From Anopheles merus (Eukaryota; Arthropoda; Insecta; Diptera; Culicidae): DNA of 64,000 nucleotides. The notes under the pieces were generated by a model. That model made no database searches, was not told the origin of the DNA, and saw only the letters and a list, made by a program, of their open reading frames with translations. Positions within the stretch are counted from its first letter, which is position 1. Every line of letters starts with the position of its first letter. The DNA is taken from contig NW_024427781.1 of NCBI RefSeq assembly GCF_017562075.2, positions 1 to 64,000 on the forward strand, in the 5' to 3' direction. Shown piece after piece: positions 37,207-49,705 of the stretch. The position numbers and the translations under genes were made by a program.

Positions 37207-39037
37207 ATGCAGCCTAAATCAAAGCTGTTTAATAAACAAATGGTTTGTTTTTAATACATTGCAGAGCGAAGACAACGTCTTTTGCTTTGTTTCTTGGATT
37301 TGTTTCGTCCGGCACCAGGCGTCTCCATCGAACTCCGGTTTGTATTTTTCTTTTTCTTCGAACTCATTGTGTCCCCGACGGGTGCTGAACTACATTTTAC
37401 GCTTGCAAATACCAAGTTCTAGCGAGGTCGCACCACGGGAACTGTGCGCTGCTGTTAGTTTTCGATATTTCTGCAATATTTGCATTTTTGTTAAGAAATC
37501 CCAAAAATCGTCAATATCTCGAAAAGTAAGCGTTGTAAAGGAAATTTTGACTTTATGTTGAACGCTTAAAATGACCCCATTTACCCGAAAATGTACTCGA
37601 AATGCACTTTCAAGACACTCGATTTCGCCCCAACTCACCCCCTAATAAGGGTGCAGGGGGGTGCCAGGGGGTGCCAGGGAGATGCAAAGGGGTGGGGGGT
37701 GCAGAGGGTCACTCACCCTACCCCCTCCACCCCCTACCCCACCCCTGCCCCCCTTCACTGTATAACCCCCATATCCAGTCATCTGTCCATATGGTCTACC
37801 CAGTTCCTTGTTTTCTATTTGCATTTTCGGGGCCCGCCTAACGGTTTTTATTCAAAAATTGTACTAACACTTACAGCCGCGGGCTTTTTTTAGCCGGTTT
37901 TTCGCCAATAACTCCCGAACGGTGCGTCCTAGCCAGAAGTGATGTATGGGGCGATGGTAGGGCCCGGGGTAATACACCTTCCCTCCTCATGCCCCCACCC
38001 CCTCCGACCACCCCCTCCCCTCTAGGGGCGAAAAACGCGATTTTTCTATCTTTTGATCGGCGCATGCAAATCAAAAACTTATTTGAAGTTTTCGACGCCT
38101 TTTTCCACCAGGAACAACATACCGAAATTTGGTTCATTTTCCTGGGCGTCTACATAAGTTACACCCCCCCGCGCGTTTCGTAGAGGGACTTCGGGCCCGA
38201 TTTTGAGTAATGAGTTTTGCTCGTACATAGGCAAATGATATATGAAATTTGGTCTACTCCGCGAGCCCTTTTCAACTGGGGTAATGGATCCGGGATCGGG
38301 AAAAGTTTCCGGTGTACCTGTGTGTAAAAGGGTGAAATTTTCACAAAAAAACACGTTTTTCGGCCCGTAGTCGAGCGGAGTGGTTCCTACGAGGGCGCTT
38401 GTAAGACAAAAGTTGCACAACTCGTCAAGACGCATCCGCCGGTATCTAATGTAGCGCTATATTAGCTTCCGCTCGTGAGTTACAGCCCTCCAAAGTTGCG
38501 ATTTTCCGTTTTTCCTCTCCGGCAGTATGGGGCAGGGGGTGAGCGGAGGTGCAGTACCCCACCAGCGGATAGTACTCGTCAAGACGCTTCCAACGGTACC
38601 CTGGGCGCGCTTGTATTAGCTCGCGTTCGAAAGTTATGCTCATATAAAGGGCCATTGCGGGGGTGGAAAATCGCGTTTTTGGCCCACTTTGACCGTGAAT
38701 ACCGTCGAAACGTTGCGTCCGAAGCCATTGCATGCTTTGGCAATCTTGTAGAGCTACTCAAGCGCTATCGAAATTTGTATTCATGCACGTTTCTGTGGTG
38801 CAAAACATTCGCACAGTATGCGTTTGAAGTGAACAATTTTTTGCTGAAGAATCGCTAATAACAAAAGTGTATCCAACATACGAATTTGAACTTTGGAACA
38901 ACTTTGGAAGTCATACCAAGTGCATCCAAAGTACCAAAAATTACTTTGAAACAACCTTGGAAATCATACCAAGTGCATCCAACATACTTGCAAACACTTT
39001 GACATGACTTCCAACGACATAAAAATTGTAAATTAAC
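37207..39037 (+). repeat. 1.83-kb satellite spacer, copy 7
   Basis: 1831 bp, subtype TATTTGC. Shares the GAGTGGTTCC base with copy 6 (near 38380) and with no other copy. Confidence 0.93.
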
Positions 39038-42000
39038 AAAGATTTATGCTGTCTGGACAACATAGAGCATAAATTTATGCTACAGAGCCTTCGCAACATA
39101 GATTTATGCTGTCTGGACAACATAGAGCATAAATTTATGCTACATAGCCTCCGCAACATAGATTTATGCTGTCTGGACAACAAAGAGCATAAATTTATGC
39201 TACAGAACCTCTGCTGCATAGATTTATGCTGTCTAGACAACATAGAGCAAAAATTTATGCTACAGAGCCTCCGCAACATAGATTTATGCTGTCTGGACAA
39301 CATAGAGCATAAATTTATACTACAGAGCCTCCGCAACATAGATTTATGCTGTCTGGACAACATAGAGCATAAATTTATACTACAGAGCCTTCGCAACATA
39401 GATTTATGATTTCTGGACAACAAAGAGCATAAATTTATGCTACAGAACCTCTGCTGCATAGATTTATGCTGTCTAGACAACATAGAGCATAAATTTATGC
39501 TACAGAGCCTTCGCAACATAGATTTATGCTGTCTGGACAACATAGAGCATAAATTTATGCTACAGAGCCTCTGCAACATAGATTTATGCTGTCTGGACAA
39601 CAAAGAGCATAAATTTATGCTACAGAGCCTTCGCAACATAAATTTATGCTGTCTGGACAACATAGAGCATAAATTTATGCTACAGAGCCTCCGCAACATA
39701 GATTTATGCTGTCTGGACAACAAAGAGCATAAATTCATGCTACAGAGCCTCTGCAACATAGATTTATGCTGTCTGGACATTAAAGAGCATAAATTTATAC
39801 TACAGAGCCTTCGCAACATAGATTTATGCTGTCTGGACAACATAGAGCATAAATTTATGCTACAGAGCCTCCGCAACTTAGATTTATGCTGTCTGGACAA
39901 CATAGAGCATAAATTTATGCTACAGAGCCTCTGCAACATAGATTTATGCTGTCTGGACAACAAAGAGCATACATTTATGCTGCAGAGCCTCCGCAACATA
40001 GATTAATGCTGTCTGGACAACATAGAGCATAAATTTATGCTACAGAGCCTCCGCAACATAGATTTATGCTGTCTGGACAACATAGAGCATAAATTTATGC
40101 TACAGAGCCTCTGCAGCATAGATTTATGCTGTCTGGACAACATAGAGCATACATTTATGCTACAGAGCCTCTGCAACATAGATTTATGCTGTCTGGATAA
40201 AAAAGAGCATAAATTTATGCTACAGAGCCTCCGCAACATATATTTATGCTTTCTGGACAACAAAGAGCATAAATTTATGCTACAGAGCCTTCGCAACATA
40301 AATTTATGCTGTCTGGACAACATAGAGCATAAATTTATGCTACAGAGCCTCCGCAACATAGATTTATGCTGTCTGGACAACAAAGAGCATAAATTCATGC
40401 TACAGAGCCTCTGCAACATAGATTTATGCTGTCTGGACATTAAAGAGCATAAATTTATACTACAGAGCCTTCGCAACATAGATTTATGCTGTCTGGACAA
40501 CATAGAGCATAAATTTATGCTACAGAGCCTCCGCAACTTAGATTTATGCTGTCTGGACAACATAGAGCATAAATTTATGCTACAGAGCCTCTGCAACATA
40601 GATTTATGCTGTCTGGACAACAAAGAGCATACATTTATGCTGCAGAGCCTCCGCAACATAGATTAATGCTGTCTGGACAACATAGAGCATAAATTTATGC
40701 TACAGAGCCTCCGCAACATAGATTTATGCTGTCTGGACAACATAGAGCATAAATTTATGCTACAGAGCCTCTGCAGCATAGATTTATGCTGTCTGGACAA
40801 CATAGAGCATACATTTATGCTACAGAGCCTCTGCAACATAGATTTATGCTGTCTGGATAAAAAAGAGCATAAATTTATGCTACAGAGCCTCCGCAACATA
40901 TATTTATGCTTTCTGGACAACAAAGAGCATACATTTATGCTGCAGAGCCTCCGCAACATAGATTTATGCTGTCTGGACAACAAAGAGCATACATTTATGC
41001 TACAGAGCCTTCGCAACATAGATTTATGCTGTCTGGACAACATAGAGCATAAACTTATGCTACAGAGCCTCTGCAGCATAGATTTATGCTGTCTGGACAA
41101 CATAGCGCATAAATTTATGCTACAGAGCCTCTGCAACATAGATTTATGCTGTCTGGACAACATAGAGCATAAATTTATGCTACAGAGCCTCTGCAACATA
41201 GATTTATGCTGTCTGGACAACAAAGAGCATACATTTATGCTGCAAAGCCTCCGCAACATAGATTAATGCTGTCTGGACAACATAGAGCATAAATTTATGC
41301 TACAGAGCCTCCGCAACATAGATTTATGCTGTCTGGACAACATAGAGCATAAATTTATGCTACAGAGCCTCTGCAGCATAGATTTATGCTGTCTGGACAA
41401 CATAGAGCATACATTTATGCTACAGAGCCTCTGCAACATAGATTTATGCTGTCTGGATAAAAAAGAGCAAAAATTTATGCTACAGAGCCTCTGCAACATA
41501 GATTTATGCTGTCTGGACAACATAGAGCATAAATTTATGCTACAGAGCCTCCGAAACATAGATTTATGCTGTCTGGACAACATAGAGCATAAATTTATGC
41601 TACAGAGCCTCCGCAACATAGATTTATGATTTCTGGACAACATAGAGCATAAATTTATGCTACAGAGCCTCCGCAACATAGATTTATGCTGTCTGGACAA
41701 CATAGAGCATAAATTTATACTACAGAGCCTTCGCAACATAGATTTATGCTGTCTGGACAACAAAGAGCATAAATTTATGCTACAGAACCTCTGCTGCATA
41801 GATTTATGCTGTCTAGACAACATAGAGCATAAATTTATGCTACAGAGCCTTCGCAACATAGATTTATGCTGTCTGGACAACATAGAGCATAAATTTATGC
41901 TACAGAGCCTCTGCAACATAGATTTATGCTGTCTGGACAACAAAGAGCATAAATTTATGCTACAGAGCCTTCGCAACATAAATTTATGCTGTCTGGACAA

Positions 42001-42571
42001 CATAGAGCATAAATTTATGCTACAGAGCCTCCGCAACATAGATTTATGCTGTCTGGACAACATAGAGCATAAATTCATGCTACAGAGCCTCTGCAACATA
42101 GATTTATGCTGTCTGGACATTAAAGAGCATAAATTTATACTACAGAGCCTTCGCAACATAGATTTATGCTGTCTGGACAACATAGAGCATAAATTTATGC
42201 TACAGAGCCTCCGCAACTTAGATTTATGCTGTCTGGACAACATAGAGCATAAATTTATGCTACAGAGCCTCCGCAGCATAGATTTAAGCTGTCTGGACAA
42301 ACAAAGATCATAAATTTATGCTACAGAGCCTCCGAAACATAGATTTATGCTTTCTGGACAACATAGAGCATAAACTTATGCTACAGAGCCTCCGCAACAT
42401 AGATTTATGCTGTCTGGACAACATAGAGCATAAATTTATGCTACAGAGCCTCCGCAACATAGATTTATGCTGTCTGGACAACATAGAGCATAATTTTATG
42501 CTACAGAGCCTCTGCAGCATAGATTTATGATTTCTGGACAACATAGAGCATACATTTATGCTACAGAGCGT
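39038..42571 (+). repeat. 60-bp satellite array 8 (~59 monomers)
   Basis: 3534 bp. A-type array: 660-bp block at 40003-40662, a GGATAAAAAAGAGCAAAAA monomer near 41460, a second GACATTAAAG monomer near 42118, AACTTATGCTACAGAGCC near 42373, and the ending GAGCGTATGCAG. Arrays 10 and 11 share this right-hand arrangement. Confidence 0.95.
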
Positions 42572-44402
42572 ATGCAGCCTAAATCAAAGCTGTTTAATAA
42601 ACAAATGGTTTGTTTTTAATACATTGCAGAGCGAAGACAACGTCTTTTGCTTTGTTTCTTGGATTTGTTTCGTCCGGCACCAGGCGTCTCCATCGAACTC
42701 CGGTTTGTATTTTTCTTTTTCTTCGAACTCATTGTGTCCCCGACGGGTGCTGAACTACATTTTACGCTTGCAAATACCAAGTTCTAGCGAGGTCGCACCA
42801 CGGGAACTGTGCGCTGCTGTTAGTTTTCGATATTTCTGCAATATTTGCATTTTTGTTAAGAAATCCCAAAAATCGTCAATATCTCGAAAAGTAAGCGTTG
42901 TAAAGGAAATTTTGACTTTATGTTGAACGCTTAAAATGACCCCATTTACCCGAAAATGTACTCGAAATGCACTTTCAAGACACTCGATTTCGCCCCAACT
43001 CACCCCCTAATAAGGGTGCAGGGGGGTGCCAGGGGGTGCCAGGGAGATGCAAAGGGGTGGGGGGTGCAGAGGGTCACTCACCCTACCCCCTCCACCCCCT
43101 ACCCCACCCCTGCCCCCCTTCACTGTATAACCCCCATATCCAGTCATCTGTCCATATGGTCTACCCAGTTCCTTGTTTTCTAACTGCATTTTCGGGGCCC
43201 GCCTAACGGTTTTTATTCAAAAATTGTACTAACACTTACAGCCGCGGGCTTTTTTTAGCCGGTTTTTCGCCAATAACTCCCGAACGGTGCGTCCTAGCCA
43301 GAAGTGATGTATGGGGCGATGGTAGGGCCCGGGGTAATACACCTTCCCTCCTCATGCCCCCACCCCCTCCGACCACCCCCTCCCCTCTAGGGGCGAAAAA
43401 CGCGATTTTTCTATCTTTTGATCGGCGCATGCAAATCAAAAACTTATTTGAAGTTTTCGACGCCTTTTTCCACCAGGAACAACATACCGAAATTTGGTTC
43501 ATTTTCCTGGGCGTCTACATAAGTTACACCCCCCCGCGCGTTTCGTAGAGGGACTTCGGGCCCGATTTTGAGTAATGAGTTTTGCTCGTACATAGGCAAA
43601 TGATATATGAAATTTGGTCTACTCCGCGAGCCCTTTTCAACTGGGGTAATGGATCCGGGATCGGGAAAAGTTTCCGGTGTACCTGTGTGTAAAAGGGTGA
43701 AATTTTCACAAAAAAACACGTTTTTCGGCCCGTAGTCGAGCGGAGTGTTTCCTACGAGGGCGCTTGTAAGACAAAAGTTGCACAACTCGTCAAGACGCAT
43801 CCGCCGGTATCTAATGTAGCGCTATATTAGCTTCCGCTCGTGAGTTACAGCCCTCCAAAGTTGCGATTTTCCGTTTTTCCTCTCCGGCAGTATGGGGCAG
43901 GGGGTGAGCGGAGGTGCAGTACCCCACCAGCGGATAGTACTCGTCAAGACGCTTCCAACGGTACCCTGGGCGCGCTTGTATTAGCTCGCGTTCGAAAGTT
44001 ATGCTCATATAAAGGGCCATTGCGGGGGTGGAAAATCGCGTTTTTGGCCCACTTTGACCGTGAATACCGTCGAAACGTTGCGTCCGAAGCCATTGCATGC
44101 TTTGGCAATCTTGTAGAGCTACTCAAGCGCTATCGAAATTTGTATTCATGCACGTTTCTGTGGTGCAAAACATTCGCACAGTATGCGTTTGAAGTGAACA
44201 ATTTTTTGCTGAAGAATCGCTAATAACAAAAGTGTATCCAACATACGAATTTGAACTTTGGAACAACTTTGGAAGTCATACCAAGTGCATCCAAAGTACC
44301 AAAAATTACTTTGAAACAACCTTGGAAATCATACCAAGTGCATCCAACATACTTGCAAACACTTTGACATGACTTCCAACGACATAAAAATTGTAAATTA
44401 AC
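42572..44402 (+). repeat. 1.83-kb satellite spacer, copy 8
   Basis: 1831 bp, subtype TAACTGC, preceded by the GAGCGTATG junction. Other bases as in copies 3-12. Confidence 0.93.
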
Positions 44403-47400
44403 AAAGATTTATGCTGTCTGGACAACATAGAGCATAAATTTATGCTACATAGCCTCCGCAACATAGATTTATGCTGTCTGGACAACTAGAGCATAAATTT
44501 ATGCTACAGAACCTCTGCTGCATAGATTTATGCTGTCTAGACAACATAGAGCATAAATTTATGCTACAGAGCCTCGCAACATAGATTTATGCTGTCTGGA
44601 CAACATAGAGCATAAATTTATGCTACAGAGCCTCCGCAACATAGATTTATGCTGTCTGGACAACAAAGAGCATAAATTTATGCTACAGAACCTCTGCTGC
44701 ATAGATTTATGCTGTCTAGACAACATAGAGCAAAAATTTATGCTACAGAGCCTCCGCAACATAGATTTATGCTGTCTGGACAACATAGAGCATAAATTTA
44801 TACTACAGAGCCTCCGCAACATAGATTTATGCTGTCTGGACAACATAGAGCATAAATTTATACTACAGAGCCTTCGCAACATAGATTTATGATTTCTGGA
44901 CAACAAAGAGCATAAATTTATGCTACAGAACCTCTGCTGCATAGATTTATGCTGTCTAGACAACATAGAGCATAAATTTATGCTACAGAGCCTTCGCAAC
45001 ATAGATTTATGCTGTCTGGACAACATAGAGCATAAATTTATGCTACAGAGCCTCTGCAACATAGATTTATGCTGTCTGGACAACAAAGAGCATAAATTTA
45101 TGCTACAGAGCCTTCGCAACATAAATTTATGCTGTCTGGACAACATAGAGCATAAATTTATGCTACAGAGCCTCCGCAACATAGATTTATGCTGTCTGGA
45201 CAACAAAGAGCATAAATTCATGCTACAGAGCCTCTGCAACATAGATTTATGCTGTCTGGACATTAAAGAGCATAAATTTATACTACAGAGCCTTCGCAAC
45301 ATAGATTTATGCTGTCTGGACAACATAGAGCATAAATTTATGCTACAGAGCCTCCGCAACTTAGATTTATGCTGTCTGGACAACATAGAGCATAAATTTA
45401 TGCTACAGAGCCTCTGCAACATAGATTTATGCTGTCTGGACAACAAAGAGCATACATTTATGCTGCAGAGCCTCCGCAACATAGATTAATGCTGTCTGGA
45501 CAACATAGAGCATAAATTTATGCTACAGAGCCTCCGCAACATAGATTTATGCTGTCTGGACAACATAGAGCATAAATTTATGCTACAGAGCCTCTGCAGC
45601 ATAGATTTATGCTGTCTGGACAACATAGAGCATACATTTATGCTACAGAGCCTCTGCAACATAGATTTATGCTGTCTGGATAAAAAAGAGCATAAATTTA
45701 TGCTACAGAGCCTCCGCAACATATATTTATGCTTTCTGGACAACAAAGAGCATAAATTTATGCTACAGAGCCTTCGCAACATAAATTTATGCTGTCTGGA
45801 CAACATAGAGCATAAATTTATGCTACAGAGCCTCCGCAACATAGATTTATGCTGTCTGGACAACAAAGAGCATAAATTCATGCTACAGAGCCTCTGCAAC
45901 ATAGATTTATGCTGTCTGGACATTAAAGAGCATAAATTTATACTACAGAGCCTTCGCAACATAGATTTATGCTGTCTGGACAACATAGAGCATAAATTTA
46001 TGCTACAGAGCCTCCGCAACTTAGATTTATGCTGTCTGGACAACATAGAGCATAAATTTATGCTACAGAGCCTCTGCAACATAGATTTATGCTGTCTGGA
46101 CAACAAAGAGCATACATTTATGCTGCAGAGCCTCCGCAACATAGATTAATGCTGTCTGGACAACATAGAGCATAAATTTATGCTACAGAGCCTCCGCAAC
46201 ATAGATTTATGCTGTCTGGACAACATAGAGCATAAATTTATGCTACAGAGCCTCTGCAGCATAGATTTATGCTGTCTGGACAACATAGAGCATACATTTA
46301 TGCTACAGAGCCTCTGCAACATAGATTTATGCTGTCTGGATAAAAAAGAGCATAAATTTATGCTACAGAGCCTCCGCAACATATATTTATGCTTTCTGGA
46401 CAACAAAGAGCATACATTTATGCTGCAGAGCCTCCGCAACATAGATTTATGCTGTCTGGACAACAAAGAGCATACATTTATGCTACAGAGCCTTCGCAAC
46501 ATAGATTTATGCTGTCTGGACAACATAGAGCATAAACTTATGCTACAGAGCCTCTGCAGCATAGATTTATGCTGTCTGGACAACATAGCGCATAAATTTA
46601 TGCTACAGAGCCTCTGCAACATAGATTTATGCTGTCTGGACAACATAGAGCATAAATTTATGCTACAGAGCCTCTGCAACATAGATTTATGCTGTCTGGA
46701 CAACAAAGAGCATACATTTATGCTGCAAAGCCTCCGCAACATAGATTAATGCTGTCTGGACAACATAGAGCATAAATTTATGCTACAGAGCCTCCGCAAC
46801 ATAGATTTATGCTGTCTGGACAACATAGAGCATAAATTTATGCTACAGAGCCTCTGCAGCATAGATTTATGCTGTCTGGACAACATAGAGCATACATTTA
46901 TGCTACAGAGCCTCTGCAACATAGATTTATGCTGTCTGGATAAAAAAGAGCATAAATTTATGCTACAGAGCCTCTGCAACATAGATTTATGCTGTCTGGA
47001 CAACAAAGAGCATATATTTATGCTGCAGAGCCTCCGAAACATAGATTTATGCTGTCTGGACAACATAGAGCATAAATTTATGCTACAGAGCCTCCGCAAC
47101 ATAGATTTATGATTTCTGGACAACATAGAGCATAAATTTATGCTACAGAGCCTCCGCAACATAGATTTATGCTGTCTGGACAACATAGAGCATAAATTTA
47201 TACTACAGAGCCTTCGCAACATAGATTTATGCTGTCTGGACAACAAAGAGCATAAATTTATGCTACAGAACCTCTGCTGCATAGATTTATGCTGTCTAGA
47301 CAACATAGAGCATAAATTTATGCTACAGAGCCTTCGCAACATAGATTTATGCTGTCTGGACAACATAGAGCATAAATTTATGCTACAGAGCCTCTGCAAC

Positions 47401-47874
47401 ATAGATTTATGCTGTCTGGACAACAAAGAGCATAAATTTATGCTACAGAGCCTTCGCAACATAGATTTATGCTGTCTGGACAACATAGAGCATAAATTTA
47501 TGCTACAGAGCCTCCGCAACTTAGATTTATGCTGTCTGGACAACATAGAGCATAAATTTATGCTACAGAGCCTCCGCAGCATAGATTTAAGCTGTCTGGA
47601 CAAACAAAGATCATAAATTTATGCTACAGAGCCTCCGAAACATAGATTTATGCTTTCTGGACAACATAGAGCATAAACTTATGCTACATAGCCTCCGCAA
47701 CATAGATTTATGCTGTCTGGACAACATAGAGCATAAATTTATGCTACAGAGCCTCCGCAACATAGATTTATGCTGTCTGGACAACATAGAGCATAATTTT
47801 ATGCTACAGAGCCTCCGCAACATAGATTTATGCTGTCTGGACAACATAGAGCATAAATTTATACTACAGAGCAT
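44403..47874 (+). repeat. 60-bp satellite array 9 (~58 monomers)
   Basis: 3472 bp, B-type with the 660-bp block at 45486-46145. The first ~200 bp are rearranged relative to the other arrays: the usual first monomer is missing, a CAGAACCTCTGCTGC monomer appears twice within 200 bp, and there are deletions near 44487 (CAACTAGAGC) and 44574 (GCCTCGCAAC). From ~44620 it matches arrays 5-8. Confidence 0.95.
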
Positions 47875-49705
47875 ATGCAGCCTAAATCAAAGCTGTTTAA
47901 TAAACAAATGGTTTGTTTTTAATACATTGCAGAGCGAAGACAACGTCTTTTGCTTTGTTTCTTGGATTTGTTTCGTCCGGCACCAGGCGTCTCCATCGAA
48001 CTCCGGTTTGTATTTTTCTTTTTCTTCGAACTCATTGTGTCCCCGACGGGTGCTGAACTACATTTTACGCTTGCAAATACCAAGTTCTAGCGAGGTCGCA
48101 CCACGGGAACTGTGCGCTGCTGTTAGTTTTCGATATTTCTGCAATATTTGCATTTTTGTTAAGAAATCCCAAAAATCGTCAATATCTCGAAAAGTAAGCG
48201 TTGTAAAGGAAATTTTGACTTTATGTTGAACGCTTAAAATGACCCCATTTACCCGAAAATGTACTCGAAATGCACTTTCAAGACACTCGATTTCGCCCCA
48301 ACTCACCCCCTAATAAGGGTGCAGGGGGGTGCCAGGGGGTGCCAGGGAGATGCAAAGGGGTGGGGGGTGCAGAGGGTCACTCACCCTACCCCCTCCACCC
48401 CCTACCCCACCCCTGCCCCCCTTCCCTGTATAACCCCCATATCCAGTCATCTGTCCATATGGTCTACCCAGTTCCTTGTTTTCTATTTGCATTTTCGGGG
48501 CCCGCCTAACGGTTTTTATTCAAAAATTGTACTAACACTTACAGCCGCGGGCTTTTTTTAGCCGGTTTTTCGCCAATAACTCCCGAACGGTGCGTCCTAG
48601 CCAGAAGTGATGTATGGGGCGATGGTAGGGCCCGGGGTAATACACCTTCCCTCCTCATGCCCCCACCCCCTCCGACCACCCCCTCCCCTCTAGGGGCGAA
48701 AAACGCGATTTTTCTATCTTTTGATCGGCGCATGCAAATCAAAAACTTATTTGAAGTTTTCGACGCCTTTTTCCACCAGGAACAACATACCGAAATTTGG
48801 TTCATTTTCCTGGGCGTCTACATAAGTTACACCCCCCCGCGCGTTTCGTAGAGGGACTTCGGGCCCGATTTTGAGTAATGAGTTTTGCTCGTACATAGGC
48901 AAATGATATATGAAATTTGGTCTACTCCGCGAGCCCTTTTCAACTGGGGTAATGGATCCGGGATCGGGAAAAGTTTCCGGTGTACCTGTGTGTAAAAGGG
49001 TGAAATTTTCACAAAAAAACACGTTTTTCGGCCCGTAGTCGAGCGGAGTGTTTCCTACGAGGGCGCTTGTAAGACAAAAGTTGCACAACTCGTCAAGACG
49101 CATCCGCCGGTATCTAATGTAGCGCTATATTAGCTTCCGCTCGTGAGTTACAGCCCTCCAAAGTTGCGATTTTCCGTTTTTCCTCTCCGGCAGTATGGGG
49201 CAGGGGGTGAGCGGAGGTGCAGTACCCCACCAGCGGATAGTACTCGTCAAGACGCTTCCAACGGTACCCTGGGCGCGCTTGTATTAGCTCGCGTTCGAAA
49301 GTTATGCTCATATAAAGGGCCATTGCGGGGGTGGAAAATCGCGTTTTTGGCCCACTTTGACCGTGAATACCGTCGAAACGTTGCGTCCGAAGCCATTGCA
49401 TGCTTTGGCAATCTTGTAGAGCTACTCAAGCGCTATCGAAATTTGTATTCATGCACGTTTCTGTGGTGCAAAACATTCGCACAGTATGCGTTTGAAGTGA
49501 ACAATTTTTTGCTGAAGAATCGCTAATAACAAAAGTGTATCCAACATACGAATTTGAACTTTGGAACAACTTTGGAAGTCATACCAAGTGCATCCAAAGT
49601 ACCAAAAATTACTTTGAAACAACCTTGGAAATCATACCAAGTGCATCCAACATACTTGCAAACACTTTGACATGACTTCCAACGACATAAAAATTGTAAA
49701 TTAAC
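47875..49705 (+). repeat. 1.83-kb satellite spacer, copy 9 (mosaic)
   Basis: 1831 bp, subtype TATTTGC. It carries GGGAGATG and GTGCAGAGGG like copies 3-12, but CTTCCCTGTA (near 48421) like copy 2 where the others have CTTCACTGTA. Confidence 0.93.
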
